Origin: Novosphingobium sp. PC22D
Lineage (GTDB): Bacteria; Pseudomonadota; Alphaproteobacteria; Sphingomonadales; Sphingomonadaceae
Assembly: GCF_002556635.1 (NCBI RefSeq)
Contig: NZ_MWMO01000001.1
Location: forward strand, 1 to 64,000
Reading direction: 5' to 3'
Length of the DNA stretch: 64,000 nucleotides
A program made the position numbers and the translations under genes. Positions within the stretch are counted from its first letter, which is position 1, and each line of letters starts with the position of its first letter. Positions 18,241 to 27,120 of the stretch are shown here, piece after piece. The notes under the pieces are model-generated. The model made no database searches, had not been told where the DNA came from, and was given only the letters and a program-made list of their open reading frames with translations.

Positions 18241-20442
18241 ATGAAGAAGCATCGGTTACTCGCCTGGACCGCGTTGCCGCTGATCGGCACCGCCATGCCG
18301 GCAGTGGCGCAGGACGCGGCCAACGCGCCGCGCGCGATCAATCAGAATCAGGAAATCGTCGTCACCGCACAGAAGCGCGAGGAAAGCCTGCTCGACGTTC
18401 CGCTGTCGATCAGCGTGATCGAGGGTGAGGCGCTGCAGCTTCGGGGCGCGTCGTCGCTGACGGACTATGCGTCGTTCGTGCCGGGCATGGAAGTCAACAG
18501 CGGCGGCACGCCGGGACTCGCGACGGTGACGCTGCGCGGCATCTCGGCGACGACCAGCGCAGCGGCGGTCGGCTTCTACATCGACGATGCGCCGGTCGGG
18601 TCGAGCAGCCTCTATGCGCGGGCGACCGAAATGTCGCTCGATCTGCTGCCCTATGACATTGCGCGCGTCGAAGTGCTGCGCGGTCCGCAGGGGACGCTTT
18701 ACGGCGCCAGTTCGATCGGCGGACTCGTCAAGTATGTCACCGTCAAGCCGAGCCTCGACCAATTCGGCGTGCGCGGCGGGGCGGAGGTCTTCGCGATCGA
18801 CGGCGCGGGCGATCCGGGCTGGGCGGGACAGGTCATGTTCAACGCGCCGCTGGCGACCGGGAAACTGGGCGTCACCGGCAGCTTCGCATGGCGCACGTCG
18901 CCCGGCTGGGTCGACAGCGTCAACAATCCCGATCTTTCCGACCAGAACCGCTATGAACAGCGCGGCGGCCGCGCGAGCCTGCTCTACGAGCCGACCGACA
19001 GCCTGACGATCATGCTGAGCGGCATCTGGCAAAGCACCGATGCCGACAGCAACGGCCAGATCGCGGCCGATCTGACCGGCGCCCGGCTGGGCAATGGCCG
19101 GTCGTACAACAACTATGTCGCCGAACCTTTCGTATCGAGCCTCGATTACTATGCGGCATCGCTCGACTACGACTTCGGCGGCGCCTCGCTCACCTCGACG
19201 ACAACGTACAGCCGGCGCGACATCGATCAGACGCGCGACGCCAGCCTGGTCTTCGGCACGCTTTTCCCGCTGCTGACCGGCGGCGCGATCGAGCCGGGCA
19301 TCACGCCCTATCCCAATTCGGTGTCGCTCAAGAAATGGACCGAGGAAATCCGCCTCGCCTCGTCGGGCGGCGGATCGTTCGAATGGCTCGTCGGCGGCTT
19401 CTACACGCATGAGGACAGCACGCAGGACCAGATCGTCCACGCATACGACATGGCCGGCAACCTGATCGCGCCGCTCGATCCGCTCGCGGTCGTCTCGCTG
19501 CCCGCGACGTACGAGGAATATGCCGTTTTCGGCAATGCCACCGTGCATTTCAACGAGATGTTCGCGATCACGGGCGGCCTGCGCTGGGCGCGCAACGAAC
19601 AGGACTTCCGCCAGATCAGCTCTGGCGCGATCGTGCCCCCCGCCGATGATCCCGGCACGTCGAGCGAGGACGTGGTGACGTTCAGCGTCAGCCCGCAGGT
19701 CTTCCTCGGCGACGATGCGATGTTCTATGCCCGTGTCGCCACCGGCTATCGTCCCGGCGGGCCGAACGTGATCGTGGAGGGCGTTCCACCCAGCGTCGAT
19801 TCGGACAAGGTCACCAACTACGAAGTGGGGTTCAAGGGCGTGCTGGCCCAGGGCATGGTCACGCTCGACATCGCCGGCTTCTACATGGACTGGGAGGACA
19901 TCCAGGTCACGCGCGCCTTTGGCGGGATCAGCGGGCTCGCCAATGGCGGAACAGCGACGAGCAAGGGAGTCGAGGGCGCGATGACGGTCACGCCGATGGC
20001 CGGACTCCGCTTCGGCTTCAACGCCGCCTATACCGACGCGACGCTGACCGAGGACGTTCCCGAGATCAGCGGCTTGGACGGCGATCGCCTGCCCAATGTC
20101 CCCAAGTTCAGCGGGTCGGCGCGAGTCGATTACACGGCCGACATCGGCAGCGGCGACACGCTCGCGCTCGGGATCGGCGTCCATCATTCCAGCAGCCGCT
20201 TCTCGCTGGTGGAGAGCGATCCGCTGGTCGCGAAGGCCAAGCCCTATACCTCGGTCGAAGCCAATGCCGGCGTGACCTTCGACGGGCATTGGACGCTGCG
20301 CGCCTATGTCCGCAACCTGTTCAACGACAAGGGCGAATTGTCGCGATCGCTGACGGCCGACGGCCTCAACGTTCCATCCTATCTGGCGATCACGCCGCTG
20401 CAGCCGCGCACCGTCGGCCTCGCCGCCGACTTCACCTTTTAA
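18241..20442 (+). CDS. TonB-dependent receptor of the D-Glu/dipeptide module
   Basis: Outer-membrane TonB-dependent transporter, 733 residues. Signal peptide about 1-23 (AMPAVAQ). The plug domain begins NQEIVVTAQKREESLLDVPLSISV, typical of sphingomonad receptors. VEVLRGPQGTLYGASSIGG marks the plug end and LAADFTF the terminal beta-strand with C-terminal Phe. ATG 18241 is chosen for its signal peptide and the GGGGA ribosome site just upstream; an upstream in-frame extension is not signal-like. Twelve bases separate it from the DgcN-like gene. It is probably the outer-membrane entry for the peptide or D-amino-acid-containing substrate of this module. The ligand is inferred from context only. 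Confidence 0.92.
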   Translation: MKKHRLLAWTALPLIGTAMPAVAQDAANAPRAINQNQEIVVTAQKREESLLDVPLSISVIEGEALQLRGASSLTDYASFVPGMEVNSGGTPGLATVTLRGISATTSAAAVGFYIDDAPVGSSSLYARATEMSLDLLPYDIARVEVLRGPQGTLYGASSIGGLVKYVTVKPSLDQFGVRGGAEVFAIDGAGDPGWAGQVMFNAPLATGKLGVTGSFAWRTSPGWVDSVNNPDLSDQNRYEQRGGRASLLYEPTDSLTIMLSGIWQSTDADSNGQIAADLTGARLGNGRSYNNYVAEPFVSSLDYYAASLDYDFGGASLTSTTTYSRRDIDQTRDASLVFGTLFPLLTGGAIEPGITPYPNSVSLKKWTEEIRLASSGGGSFEWLVGGFYTHEDSTQDQIVHAYDMAGNLIAPLDPLAVVSLPATYEEYAVFGNATVHFNEMFAITGGLRWARNEQDFRQISSGAIVPPADDPGTSSEDVVTFSVSPQVFLGDDAMFYARVATGYRPGGPNVIVEGVPPSVDSDKVTNYEVGFKGVLAQGMVTLDIAGFYMDWEDIQVTRAFGGISGLANGGTATSKGVEGAMTVTPMAGLRFGFNAAYTDATLTEDVPEISGLDGDRLPNVPKFSGSARVDYTADIGSGDTLALGIGVHHSSSRFSLVESDPLVAKAKPYTSVEANAGVTFDGHWTLRAYVRNLFNDKGELSRSLTADGLNVPSYLAITPLQPRTVGLAADFTF

Positions 20443-20454
20443 AAGCGGATCATC

Positions 20455-21504
20455 ATGAACGCACCGTTCCAAGCCCGGGCCGCGGAGCCCCTGTTGCTGC
20501 CGCGTCCTTATCTTCTCTTCCTCGGCGATACGCGCAATCCGGAATTCGCCAAGACCGCCTTCGGTCTGCGCGACTGGGCGGGCGAGCTGTGCATCGGCGA
20601 ATATGGCGTCGAAGGGTGCGAGGTCACGACCGGGCTGCCAAACATGGCCCCGCGCGAGGCCTATGGCGCCGGCGCCAGGTCCGTGGTGATCGGCGTCGCC
20701 AATCAGGGCGGCGTGATCAACGCCGATTGGGTTCCGGCGCTGGTCGAGGCGCTCGAGGCCGGGCTCGATCTGGTGAGCGGACTTCATGCCCGCCTCGCCG
20801 ACGTGCCCGCGCTCACCGACGCGGCACGCAGGCACGGCCGCCGGCTGATCGACATCCGCACGCCGCCGCCGGGAATTCCCGTCGCGACGGGACGCAAGCG
20901 CAGCGGCATGCGGCTGCTGACCGTCGGCACCGATTGCGCGCTGGGCAAGAAGTATACCGCGCTTTCGCTTTGGCGCGCGTTCGCGGCTCGCGGAATCGAG
21001 GTCGATTTCCGCGCGAGCGGCCAGACCGGGATCATGATCGCGGGCTCGGGCATTCCGATGGACGCGGTCGTCGCCGATTTCGAGGCGGGCGCGGCCGAAA
21101 TCCTCTCGCCCGACGCTGATCCGGCGCATTGGGATGTCATCGAGGGACAGGGATCGCTGTTCCATCCGGCCTATTCGCCGGTGTCGTTGGGGCTGCTGCA
21201 TGGCAGTCAGCCCGATGTGTTCGTGGTCTGCCACAGCCCCCTGCGATCGCATGTCGTCGGGCTCGAAGACTATCCGTTGCCAAGCGTCGAGGAGGTGATC
21301 GACCTCACGCTACGGCTTGGCCGCCGGGTCAATCCGGCGATCCGGTGCGGCGGTGTCGCGCTCAACACCAGCGAAATGGCGGAGGCCGACGCGCACGCGC
21401 ATATCGCCGCGGAGGCCGGGCGGCTGGGCTTGCCCGTGGCCGATCCGATCCGCGGCGGCGCGGCATTCGACGCGCTGGTCGACGCCTGCCTGGGGCCGGC
21501 ATGA
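20455..21504 (+). CDS. dgcN: DUF1611 protein, D-glutamate N-acetyltransferase (DgcN-like)
   Basis: Cytoplasmic protein of 349 residues with the two-part DUF1611 architecture: an N-terminal Rossmann-like part (YLLFLGDTRNPEFAKTA) and a C-terminal P-loop domain (VGTDCALGKKYTAL, residues 157-170). The acidic QGSLFHPAYS segment follows. Some members have been shown to N-acetylate D-glutamate, feeding DgcA. The presence of an enolase-superfamily DgcA-like gene in the same module is the main reason for this assignment. Its stop overlaps the transporter start (ATGA). Other members of DUF1611 remain uncharacterised, so the substrate should be treated as probable. Confidence 0.85.
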   Translation: MNAPFQARAAEPLLLPRPYLLFLGDTRNPEFAKTAFGLRDWAGELCIGEYGVEGCEVTTGLPNMAPREAYGAGARSVVIGVANQGGVINADWVPALVEALEAGLDLVSGLHARLADVPALTDAARRHGRRLIDIRTPPPGIPVATGRKRSGMRLLTVGTDCALGKKYTALSLWRAFAARGIEVDFRASGQTGIMIAGSGIPMDAVVADFEAGAAEILSPDADPAHWDVIEGQGSLFHPAYSPVSLGLLHGSQPDVFVVCHSPLRSHVVGLEDYPLPSVEEVIDLTLRLGRRVNPAIRCGGVALNTSEMAEADAHAHIAAEAGRLGLPVADPIRGGAAFDALVDACLGPA

Positions 21505-22628
21505 GCGAGCGGGTGGCAGGGGCAAGCTGGTTCCAGCGTTTCCTGCTGCCCGGCTTCGCGCTGAAGGCGTTCATCATCGGTGGCGGCTATGCCACCGGAC
21601 GCGAGCTCGCCGAATATTTCATGGGGTCGGGCCCGAGGGGCGGGCTTGCGGGCATGGTCCTGGCGATGGCGATGTGGAGCCTGATCGCGGCAGTCACCTT
21701 CGCCTTTGCCCAGATGACGCATGCCTATGACTATCGCGCCTTCTTCTTGCGGCTGCTCGGCCCCGGCTGGCGCCTGTTCGAGTTCGCCTATCTCGTCTTC
21801 ATCGTTCTCGTGCTCGCGGTGTTCGGCGCCACGGCCGGGGCGATCGGACAAGCGATGTTCGGCTGGCCGAGCCTCGTCGGTGCCGTGTTGCTCGCCGTCG
21901 CGATCCTGTTCGTGACCTCGTTCGGCGAGGCGACGGTCGAGCGATTGTTCAAATTCGCGTCGATCACGCTCTACGGCGTCTATGCCGCGTTCCTGCTCCT
22001 CTCGCTTTCGAGCTTCGGCGATCGCATTCTCGCCGGGTTCGAAACGCCCGCGCCGAGTGATGGCTGGATCACCGGCGGGATCACTTATGCCAGCTACAAT
22101 ATCGTCGGCGCCGTCGTCATCCTGCCTGTGCTGCGTCACCTCACCAGCCGGCGTGACGCGCTGATCGCCGGTGCGCTCGCCGGTCCGCTGGCAATGCTGC
22201 CCGCGATCCTCTTCTTCATCTGCATGGTCGGCTTCTATCCCGGCATCGGCGAGGAGACGCTGCCGTCGGACTTCCTGCTCGGCCGCCTCAACGCCCCCGT
22301 CTTTCACTGGGCGTTCCAGGGCATGATCTTCATCGCGCTGCTCGAAAGCGGGGTCGGCGCGGTCCATTCGATCAACGAGCGCGTCGCGGGCCTGTTCGAG
22401 GCGCGCGGGCGCCGTTTCGGCGCCGGTCCGCGCGCGCTTCTCGGCGGAGCCTTGCTGGTCGGCTGCATGTTCGTCGCCGACCGCGTCGGCCTCGTCGCGC
22501 TGATCGCCGGCGGCTATCGGCTGCTTGCCCTATTGTTCCTCATCATCTTCGTCCTGCCGGTACTCACTCTCGGAGCAGCACGCCTGTTGCGGGCCCCGGC
22601 ACACCCTTCGGAAGAGGCAACCGCATGA
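21501..22628 (+). CDS. YkvI-family inner membrane transporter, copy 1
   Basis: Polytopic membrane protein of 375 residues with about ten hydrophobic helices. The first helix region, ALKAFIIGGGYATGRELAEYF, has the Gly-rich Gly-Arg-Glu motif of the poorly characterised YkvI family, distantly related to APC/LeuT-fold amino acid carriers. The broken first helix (GGGYATGRE) is the expected substrate/ion site in that fold. ATG 21501 overlaps the DgcN stop; its own end overlaps the next gene (ATGA). The context suggests uptake of an amino acid or small peptide released in the periplasm. A second family member lies at 32267, also behind a TonB receptor. Confidence 0.8.
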   Translation: MSERVAGASWFQRFLLPGFALKAFIIGGGYATGRELAEYFMGSGPRGGLAGMVLAMAMWSLIAAVTFAFAQMTHAYDYRAFFLRLLGPGWRLFEFAYLVFIVLVLAVFGATAGAIGQAMFGWPSLVGAVLLAVAILFVTSFGEATVERLFKFASITLYGVYAAFLLLSLSSFGDRILAGFETPAPSDGWITGGITYASYNIVGAVVILPVLRHLTSRRDALIAGALAGPLAMLPAILFFICMVGFYPGIGEETLPSDFLLGRLNAPVFHWAFQGMIFIALLESGVGAVHSINERVAGLFEARGRRFGAGPRALLGGALLVGCMFVADRVGLVALIAGGYRLLALLFLIIFVLPVLTLGAARLLRAPAHPSEEATA

Positions 22629-24217
22629 TCCAGACCCTTCGCCGCGCCGTCGCGCTGCCCGCGTTGCTGCTCGCCGCGCTGCCCGGCACCGCGCTGGCAG
22701 ATCCGCCCGCGGGCTTCGCCGCGCATGTCGAGCAATTGCGCCAGCGCAGCGGATCGCCGGGCATCGCCATCGCCATTGTCGAGCACGGCGAACCGGCGTT
22801 GGTGCGCGGCTGGGGCGTGCGCGAGATCGGCAAGCCGGCGCCGGTCGACGCCGATACGCTGTTCCAGATCGGCTCGTCGGGCAAGGCGTTCACCGTCGCC
22901 GCGCTCGCGCTGCTGGTCGATCGCGGCCAGCTCGGCTGGGACGACAAGGTGATCGACCATATCCCGTGGTTCCGCATGTACGATCCCTGGGTTTCCAACG
23001 AGATGACGGTGCGCGACCTGCTCACCCATCGCAGCGGTCTCGGCCTCGGCCAGGGCGACCTGCTGTTCGTGCCGCGCGCCTCGCTTTCGCGCAAGGAAAC
23101 GGTGGAGCGGCTGCGCTACATGAAGCCGGCGACGAGTTTCCGCTCGGGCTATGCCTATGACAATATCCTCTACACCGCCGCCGGGCAGTTGATCGAGGAG
23201 GTCACCGGCAAGCGCTGGGAAGATTTCATCACCGACGAATTGCTGCGCCCGGCGGGCATGGACCGCGCCACGGCGACCAACGAAGCCCGGCTCGCCGATC
23301 CCAATCGCGCGCATCCCCATGCGCGGGTGAGCGGCGTGATCCGGGGCGACGGCCCGATCACCGCGCTCGACGAACGCAAGGTCTTCATCAGCGCCAACGC
23401 CGCGCCCGCCGGCGGTCTCGCGCTGAGCGCGACCGAGCTCGCCCGCTGGCTGCAGATCCAGCTCGGCCACGGCGCGCTGCCCGAGGGCGGGCGCCTTTTC
23501 AGCGAAGCGGCCGCGAAGGAGATGTGGACGCCGGTGACGCCGATGCCGCTCGCCGCCTGGCCCGCGCCGATCGACGCCGCGCTGCCGAGCTACAACAGCT
23601 ATGCGCTCGGCTGGACGGTCGAGGACTATCACGGCGTCAAGGTGATCGAGCATGGCGGCGGCGTCTACGGGTCGATCACGATGGTCGTGCTGCTGCCCGA
23701 TCAGGATGTCGGTTTCGCGATCGTCGTCAATTCCGAGGAATCGGAGCTGCGCCGCGGCCTGATGTACGAGCTGCTCGACCACTACACCGGCCGCGCGCCC
23801 GAGGACTGGTTCGGCCGGTTCGACGAGTTCATGAACGCGATGGTCGCGGGCGGCAAGGAAGCGCTCGCCGCTTCGCATTCCGAGGCGGCCAAGGTAGGCC
23901 CCTCGCTGCCGCTCGAGCGCTATGTCGGCACCTATCGCGATCCCTGGTATGGCGATGTCAAAATCGGCCGCGACGGCGACCGGCTGACGATCGACTTCAC
24001 CACGACGCCGGACATGGCCGGGCGGCTGGAGCATTACCAGTATGACAGCTTCGTCACCCGCTTCAGCGACACCGACATCGAAAACGCGATCGTGACCTTC
24101 CAGCTCAACGACGACGGCTCGGTCGATCGCGTGAAGACGCGCGTCGAAAGTCCGATCGCCGATTTCAGCTATGACTACCGCGATCTCGATCTGCGGCCCG
24201 TGGAGACTGCGAAATGA
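22625..24217 (+). CDS. Family S12 serine hydrolase (D-aminopeptidase/esterase-like), copy 2
   Basis: Exported serine hydrolase of 530 residues. Signal peptide about 1-25 (GTALADPPA). Catalytic motifs: SSGK (Ser84, Lys87), YDN (178-180), HGG (His343). The C-terminal beta domain (about 430-525, LERYVGTYRDPWYGDVKIGRDGDRL) resembles the DUF3471-type domain attached to many such enzymes. Unlike the hydrolase at 14974, it has no C-terminal membrane helices. ATGA overlaps on both sides place it firmly in the operon. Likely role: trimming peptides or amides carrying D-residues in the periplasm; ester hydrolysis is an alternative. Confidence 0.88.
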   Translation: MIQTLRRAVALPALLLAALPGTALADPPAGFAAHVEQLRQRSGSPGIAIAIVEHGEPALVRGWGVREIGKPAPVDADTLFQIGSSGKAFTVAALALLVDRGQLGWDDKVIDHIPWFRMYDPWVSNEMTVRDLLTHRSGLGLGQGDLLFVPRASLSRKETVERLRYMKPATSFRSGYAYDNILYTAAGQLIEEVTGKRWEDFITDELLRPAGMDRATATNEARLADPNRAHPHARVSGVIRGDGPITALDERKVFISANAAPAGGLALSATELARWLQIQLGHGALPEGGRLFSEAAAKEMWTPVTPMPLAAWPAPIDAALPSYNSYALGWTVEDYHGVKVIEHGGGVYGSITMVVLLPDQDVGFAIVVNSEESELRRGLMYELLDHYTGRAPEDWFGRFDEFMNAMVAGGKEALAASHSEAAKVGPSLPLERYVGTYRDPWYGDVKIGRDGDRLTIDFTTTPDMAGRLEHYQYDSFVTRFSDTDIENAIVTFQLNDDGSVDRVKTRVESPIADFSYDYRDLDLRPVETAK

Positions 24218-25401
24218 AACGCCTGATCCCCTTCACCGCGCTGCTGCTCGCCGGATGCGCGACCACGCCGATACCGACGCTGGAACAGGCGAAATCGCTG
24301 CACGACCGGTTGATCGTCCTCGACACGCATCTCGATACGCCGCTTCATTTCCAGCGGCCGGGATGGGATTTCGCCGCGCACCACGATCCGGCGACGGACC
24401 TGGTGCAGGTCGATATGGAGCGGATGGAAGAGGGCGATCTCGATGGCGGATTCTTCGCCATCTACACCGATCAGGGGCCGCTGACGCCGCAAGGCTATGC
24501 CGACGCGCTCGCTTTCGCGCGCAAGCGCTCCGATCTGATCGACACCACGCTCGCACGCTATCCCAAGCGGATCGCGCGGGTGACGACGGCCGGAGAGGCC
24601 CGCGCGGCGGCCACGGCGGGCAAGCTCATCGCCTTCAAGAGCATGGAGAACAGCTATCCGCTCGGCGAGGATCTGGCTCTGATGCGGGAGTTTCACGATC
24701 GCGGCGTGCGGCTGATGGGACCGGTCCACGGCGCCAACAACCAGTTCGCCGACAGCGCGACCGATAAGCCCAGATGGCATGGCCTCAGCCCGCTCGGCCG
24801 CGAGTGGGTGAAGGAGGCCAATCGGCTGGGCATCGTCATCGACGCGAGCCATTCTTCGGACGAGACGTTCGACCAGATGCTCGCCCTGTCGACCGCCCCG
24901 ATCCTGCTGTCGCATTCGAGCGCGCGCTGGGCCAGCGATCAGCCGCGCAACCTCGACGACGATCGCATCCGCGCGCTGGCGGCGAAGGGCGGCGCGATCT
25001 GCGTCAGCACCATCTACCTGTCCGAGATGCACCTGGGCCCCGAGCGCGCGAAGCTGTTCGAAGCCTATGAGCACATGGATACGATGACGCCCGCCGAGCA
25101 GGCCGATCTGGCCCGCCAATGGCGTGCGCTTGACGAGACCGAACCAATGTGGAGCGTCGATTTCGAACGGTACATGCAGCAGGTGCTCCATGTCATCGCG
25201 GTCGCTGGCGTCGATCACACCTGTTTCGGCGGCGACTGGGACGGCGGCGGCGGCTTTCCCGGCTTCGACGACATCTCGGCGTTGCCGCAGGTGACGCAGC
25301 GGCTGCTCGAAGCCGGCTACAGCGAAGCGGACCTCGCCAAGATGTGGGGCGGCAACATCCTGCGGATCGTCGAAGCGGCGCAGGCGAACCCGGGAGAGTA
25401 G
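24214..25401 (+). CDS. Lipoprotein M19 (renal-type) dipeptidase
   Basis: Zinc dipeptidase, 395 residues, predicted lipid-anchored: the signal ends in LLLAGC with Cys15. Binuclear-site residues visible: His39-x-Asp41 (LDTHLDTP), the bridging Glu in FKSMENSYPL, His in IVIDASHSS and in ILLSHSSARW, and the Asp in FGGDWDGGG. Family M19 enzymes accept dipeptides with a D-residue at the C-terminal position, such as L-Ala-D-Glu. That is exactly what a D-Glu module would need. It is the last gene of the TonB receptor operon. A small perfect hairpin (25421-25433) follows but is too weak to call a terminator. Confidence 0.9.
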   Translation: MKRLIPFTALLLAGCATTPIPTLEQAKSLHDRLIVLDTHLDTPLHFQRPGWDFAAHHDPATDLVQVDMERMEEGDLDGGFFAIYTDQGPLTPQGYADALAFARKRSDLIDTTLARYPKRIARVTTAGEARAAATAGKLIAFKSMENSYPLGEDLALMREFHDRGVRLMGPVHGANNQFADSATDKPRWHGLSPLGREWVKEANRLGIVIDASHSSDETFDQMLALSTAPILLSHSSARWASDQPRNLDDDRIRALAAKGGAICVSTIYLSEMHLGPERAKLFEAYEHMDTMTPAEQADLARQWRALDETEPMWSVDFERYMQQVLHVIAVAGVDHTCFGGDWDGGGGFPGFDDISALPQVTQRLLEAGYSEADLAKMWGGNILRIVEAAQANPGE

Positions 25402-25718
25402 GCCGGCTCGCCCCGGATAGGCGCCTCGGGCGCACGTTGATGGGCCTTGCGCGCCTTGCCAGGGCGCGGGTCATCGTAACGCCGAGTTCCAAGGACCGAC
25501 CTTGTGGCACGCGCCGCCCGGTCGGAGGCGCGAAGTCGTGCGCTTCCTGGTCCATGGCACTGTGCATAACGGCCGGCTTCTTTGGACCGGACAAATTTGC
25601 TCACCAGTCAGAGCGAAGTATTTGCGCTTATCGACCTCAGCATCGGCGCGCTAATCCTTCCGCGAACGCAAACGTCGCGCATCTTCGACGTAAGGTATCG
25701 GAAGGAGCACTCCCAGCG
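25402..25718. other. Intergenic region before the dialkylglycine-decarboxylase-like gene
   Basis: About 320 bases without a supportable gene. The frame of the downstream aminotransferase stays open through it, but the sequence does not resemble the family. A GGAAGGAG ribosome site at 25700-25707 precedes the ATG at 25719. Confidence 0.5.
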
Positions 25719-27068
25719 ATGAACGGCCCCGCGCAAGAGGCAACGGTCTCCCTTTGGAAGACGGCGGATCGAAATCTGCTCCGCTACATGGGCCTCGGCG
25801 GCGATTTCACTTCGTTCGTTCCAGAACGCGCGGAGGGTTCGTGGCTCTATGATGCCTCGGGCCGCAAGGTGCTCGACTTCACGTCGGGCCAGATGAGTTC
25901 GGTCCTGGGCCACGCTCATCCCGACCTGGTCGAGGCCTTGCATCAGGCGGCGGGGCGGCTGGATCACTTGTTCAGCATGATGATCTCACGGCCGGTGGTG
26001 GAACTGGCGGCGGCGCTTGCGGAACTGCTGCCGGAGCTTCCGCGCTCGATGTTCCTGTCCACGGGCGGAGAATCGGTCGAGGCGGCCATCAGGCTCGCCA
26101 AAGTCGTGACCGGCAAGTGGGAGGTCGTGGCCTTCGCCCAGTCGTACCACGGGTCCACCGGGGCCGCCGCGTCCGCCACCTATTCGATCGGGCGGCGCGG
26201 CCATGGGCCGTTGATGCCCGGCGCGTTCGCCATTCCCGCCCCCAACGCCTTCCACCCTCGCTTCCCGGGCGTGACCTGGGAACAGGAGCTGGATGACAGC
26301 TTCAATCTCCTGGACCGCCAGTCGACCGGCAATCTCGCGGCGTTCATCGCGGAGCCGGTGCTCAGCACGGGCGGCATCATCGATCTTCCGACGGGCTATC
26401 TCAAGGCGCTCAAGGGGCATTGCGAGCGACGGGGCATGTTGCTCATCGTCGACGAGGCGCAGACCAGTCTGGGCCGGACCGGCGAGATGTTCGCTTTCGA
26501 ACGCGACGGCGTCGTCCCCGACATCGTGCTCCTGTCCAAGACACTGGGAGCGGGCATGGCCATGTCCTCGCTCTCGACGAGCGATGCGATCGCGCAGATC
26601 GCGCAGGAGCGAGGCTTCATGTTCGTGACGACCCATGTCAACGATCCGCTGCCCGCGGCGGTCGCGCTCAAGGTGCTGGAGGTCATCCGGCGCGACCGGC
26701 TGATCGACAATGCCAGGATGTTGAGCAGCCGCTTGCTGAGGGGGTTGCAGACGCTCATGCAGAAACACCCGTGCATTGGCGACGTGCGCGGCCGCGGCTT
26801 GTTGCTCGGGATCGAATTCGTGCCCTACGCGGGGCAAAGCGCGACGGCCATCACCTCGAAGGTGACCGAGGTCGCGCTCGAGCTCGGCGTTTCAGCCAAC
26901 ATCACCGGAGCCTACTCGGCGGGCGTGATGCGGCTTGCACCGCCGATCACCTCGACCGAGGACGAGATCGATTTCGCGCTGGAGGTGCTCGACACCGCGA
27001 TTTCCGCCGCCGTCGACTCCCATCTGGCCGCCGGCCCGGTTCGGGTCGGGCGGCACGGCGAGCCGTGA
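25719..27068 (+). CDS. Class III aminotransferase, 2,2-dialkylglycine decarboxylase-like
   Basis: PLP enzyme of fold type I, 449 residues, close in motif order to dialkylglycine decarboxylase (DgdA). Shared features: DFTSGQMSSVLGHAHP (Gln52 equivalent), FAQSYHGSTGAAASATYS, IAEPVLSTGGIIDLP, LIVDEAQTSLGRTG, the PLP lysine in LLSKTLGAG, THVNDPLPAAVAL and the carboxylate-binding Arg in VMRLAPPIT. From memory of DgdA, two side-chain-pocket residues differ: Trp138 is Tyr and Met141 is Ser here. That could shift substrate range toward other alpha,alpha-dialkyl or alpha-amino acids. ATG 25719 has a strong ribosome site. It converges on a LysR gene; DgdA in Burkholderia is also LysR-controlled, although divergent there. 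Confidence 0.82.
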   Translation: MNGPAQEATVSLWKTADRNLLRYMGLGGDFTSFVPERAEGSWLYDASGRKVLDFTSGQMSSVLGHAHPDLVEALHQAAGRLDHLFSMMISRPVVELAAALAELLPELPRSMFLSTGGESVEAAIRLAKVVTGKWEVVAFAQSYHGSTGAAASATYSIGRRGHGPLMPGAFAIPAPNAFHPRFPGVTWEQELDDSFNLLDRQSTGNLAAFIAEPVLSTGGIIDLPTGYLKALKGHCERRGMLLIVDEAQTSLGRTGEMFAFERDGVVPDIVLLSKTLGAGMAMSSLSTSDAIAQIAQERGFMFVTTHVNDPLPAAVALKVLEVIRRDRLIDNARMLSSRLLRGLQTLMQKHPCIGDVRGRGLLLGIEFVPYAGQSATAITSKVTEVALELGVSANITGAYSAGVMRLAPPITSTEDEIDFALEVLDTAISAAVDSHLAAGPVRVGRHGEP

Positions 27069-27120
27069 GCGGTACGGTGGATGGCGCCGATGCCGCAGCG
27101 CGGCTTTGGACCTTGTCCGG

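Noticed and set aside
18256..21252. Minus-strand open frame of nearly 1000 codons opposite TonB receptor and DgcN genes
   Set aside because: Same shadow pattern; the plus strand has clear domains and coupled starts/stops.
14974..24217. Labelling the two S12 hydrolases as beta-lactamases or as microcystin-linear peptidase MlrB
   Set aside because: They share the SxxK/YxN fold family only; nothing in the sequence fixes either function, and no mlrA/mlrC/mlrD neighbours are present.
25402..25718. Extending the dialkylglycine-decarboxylase-like protein upstream through the open frame
   Set aside because: The added sequence is not family-like and overlaps the dipeptidase gene; the ATG at 25719 has a strong ribosome site.
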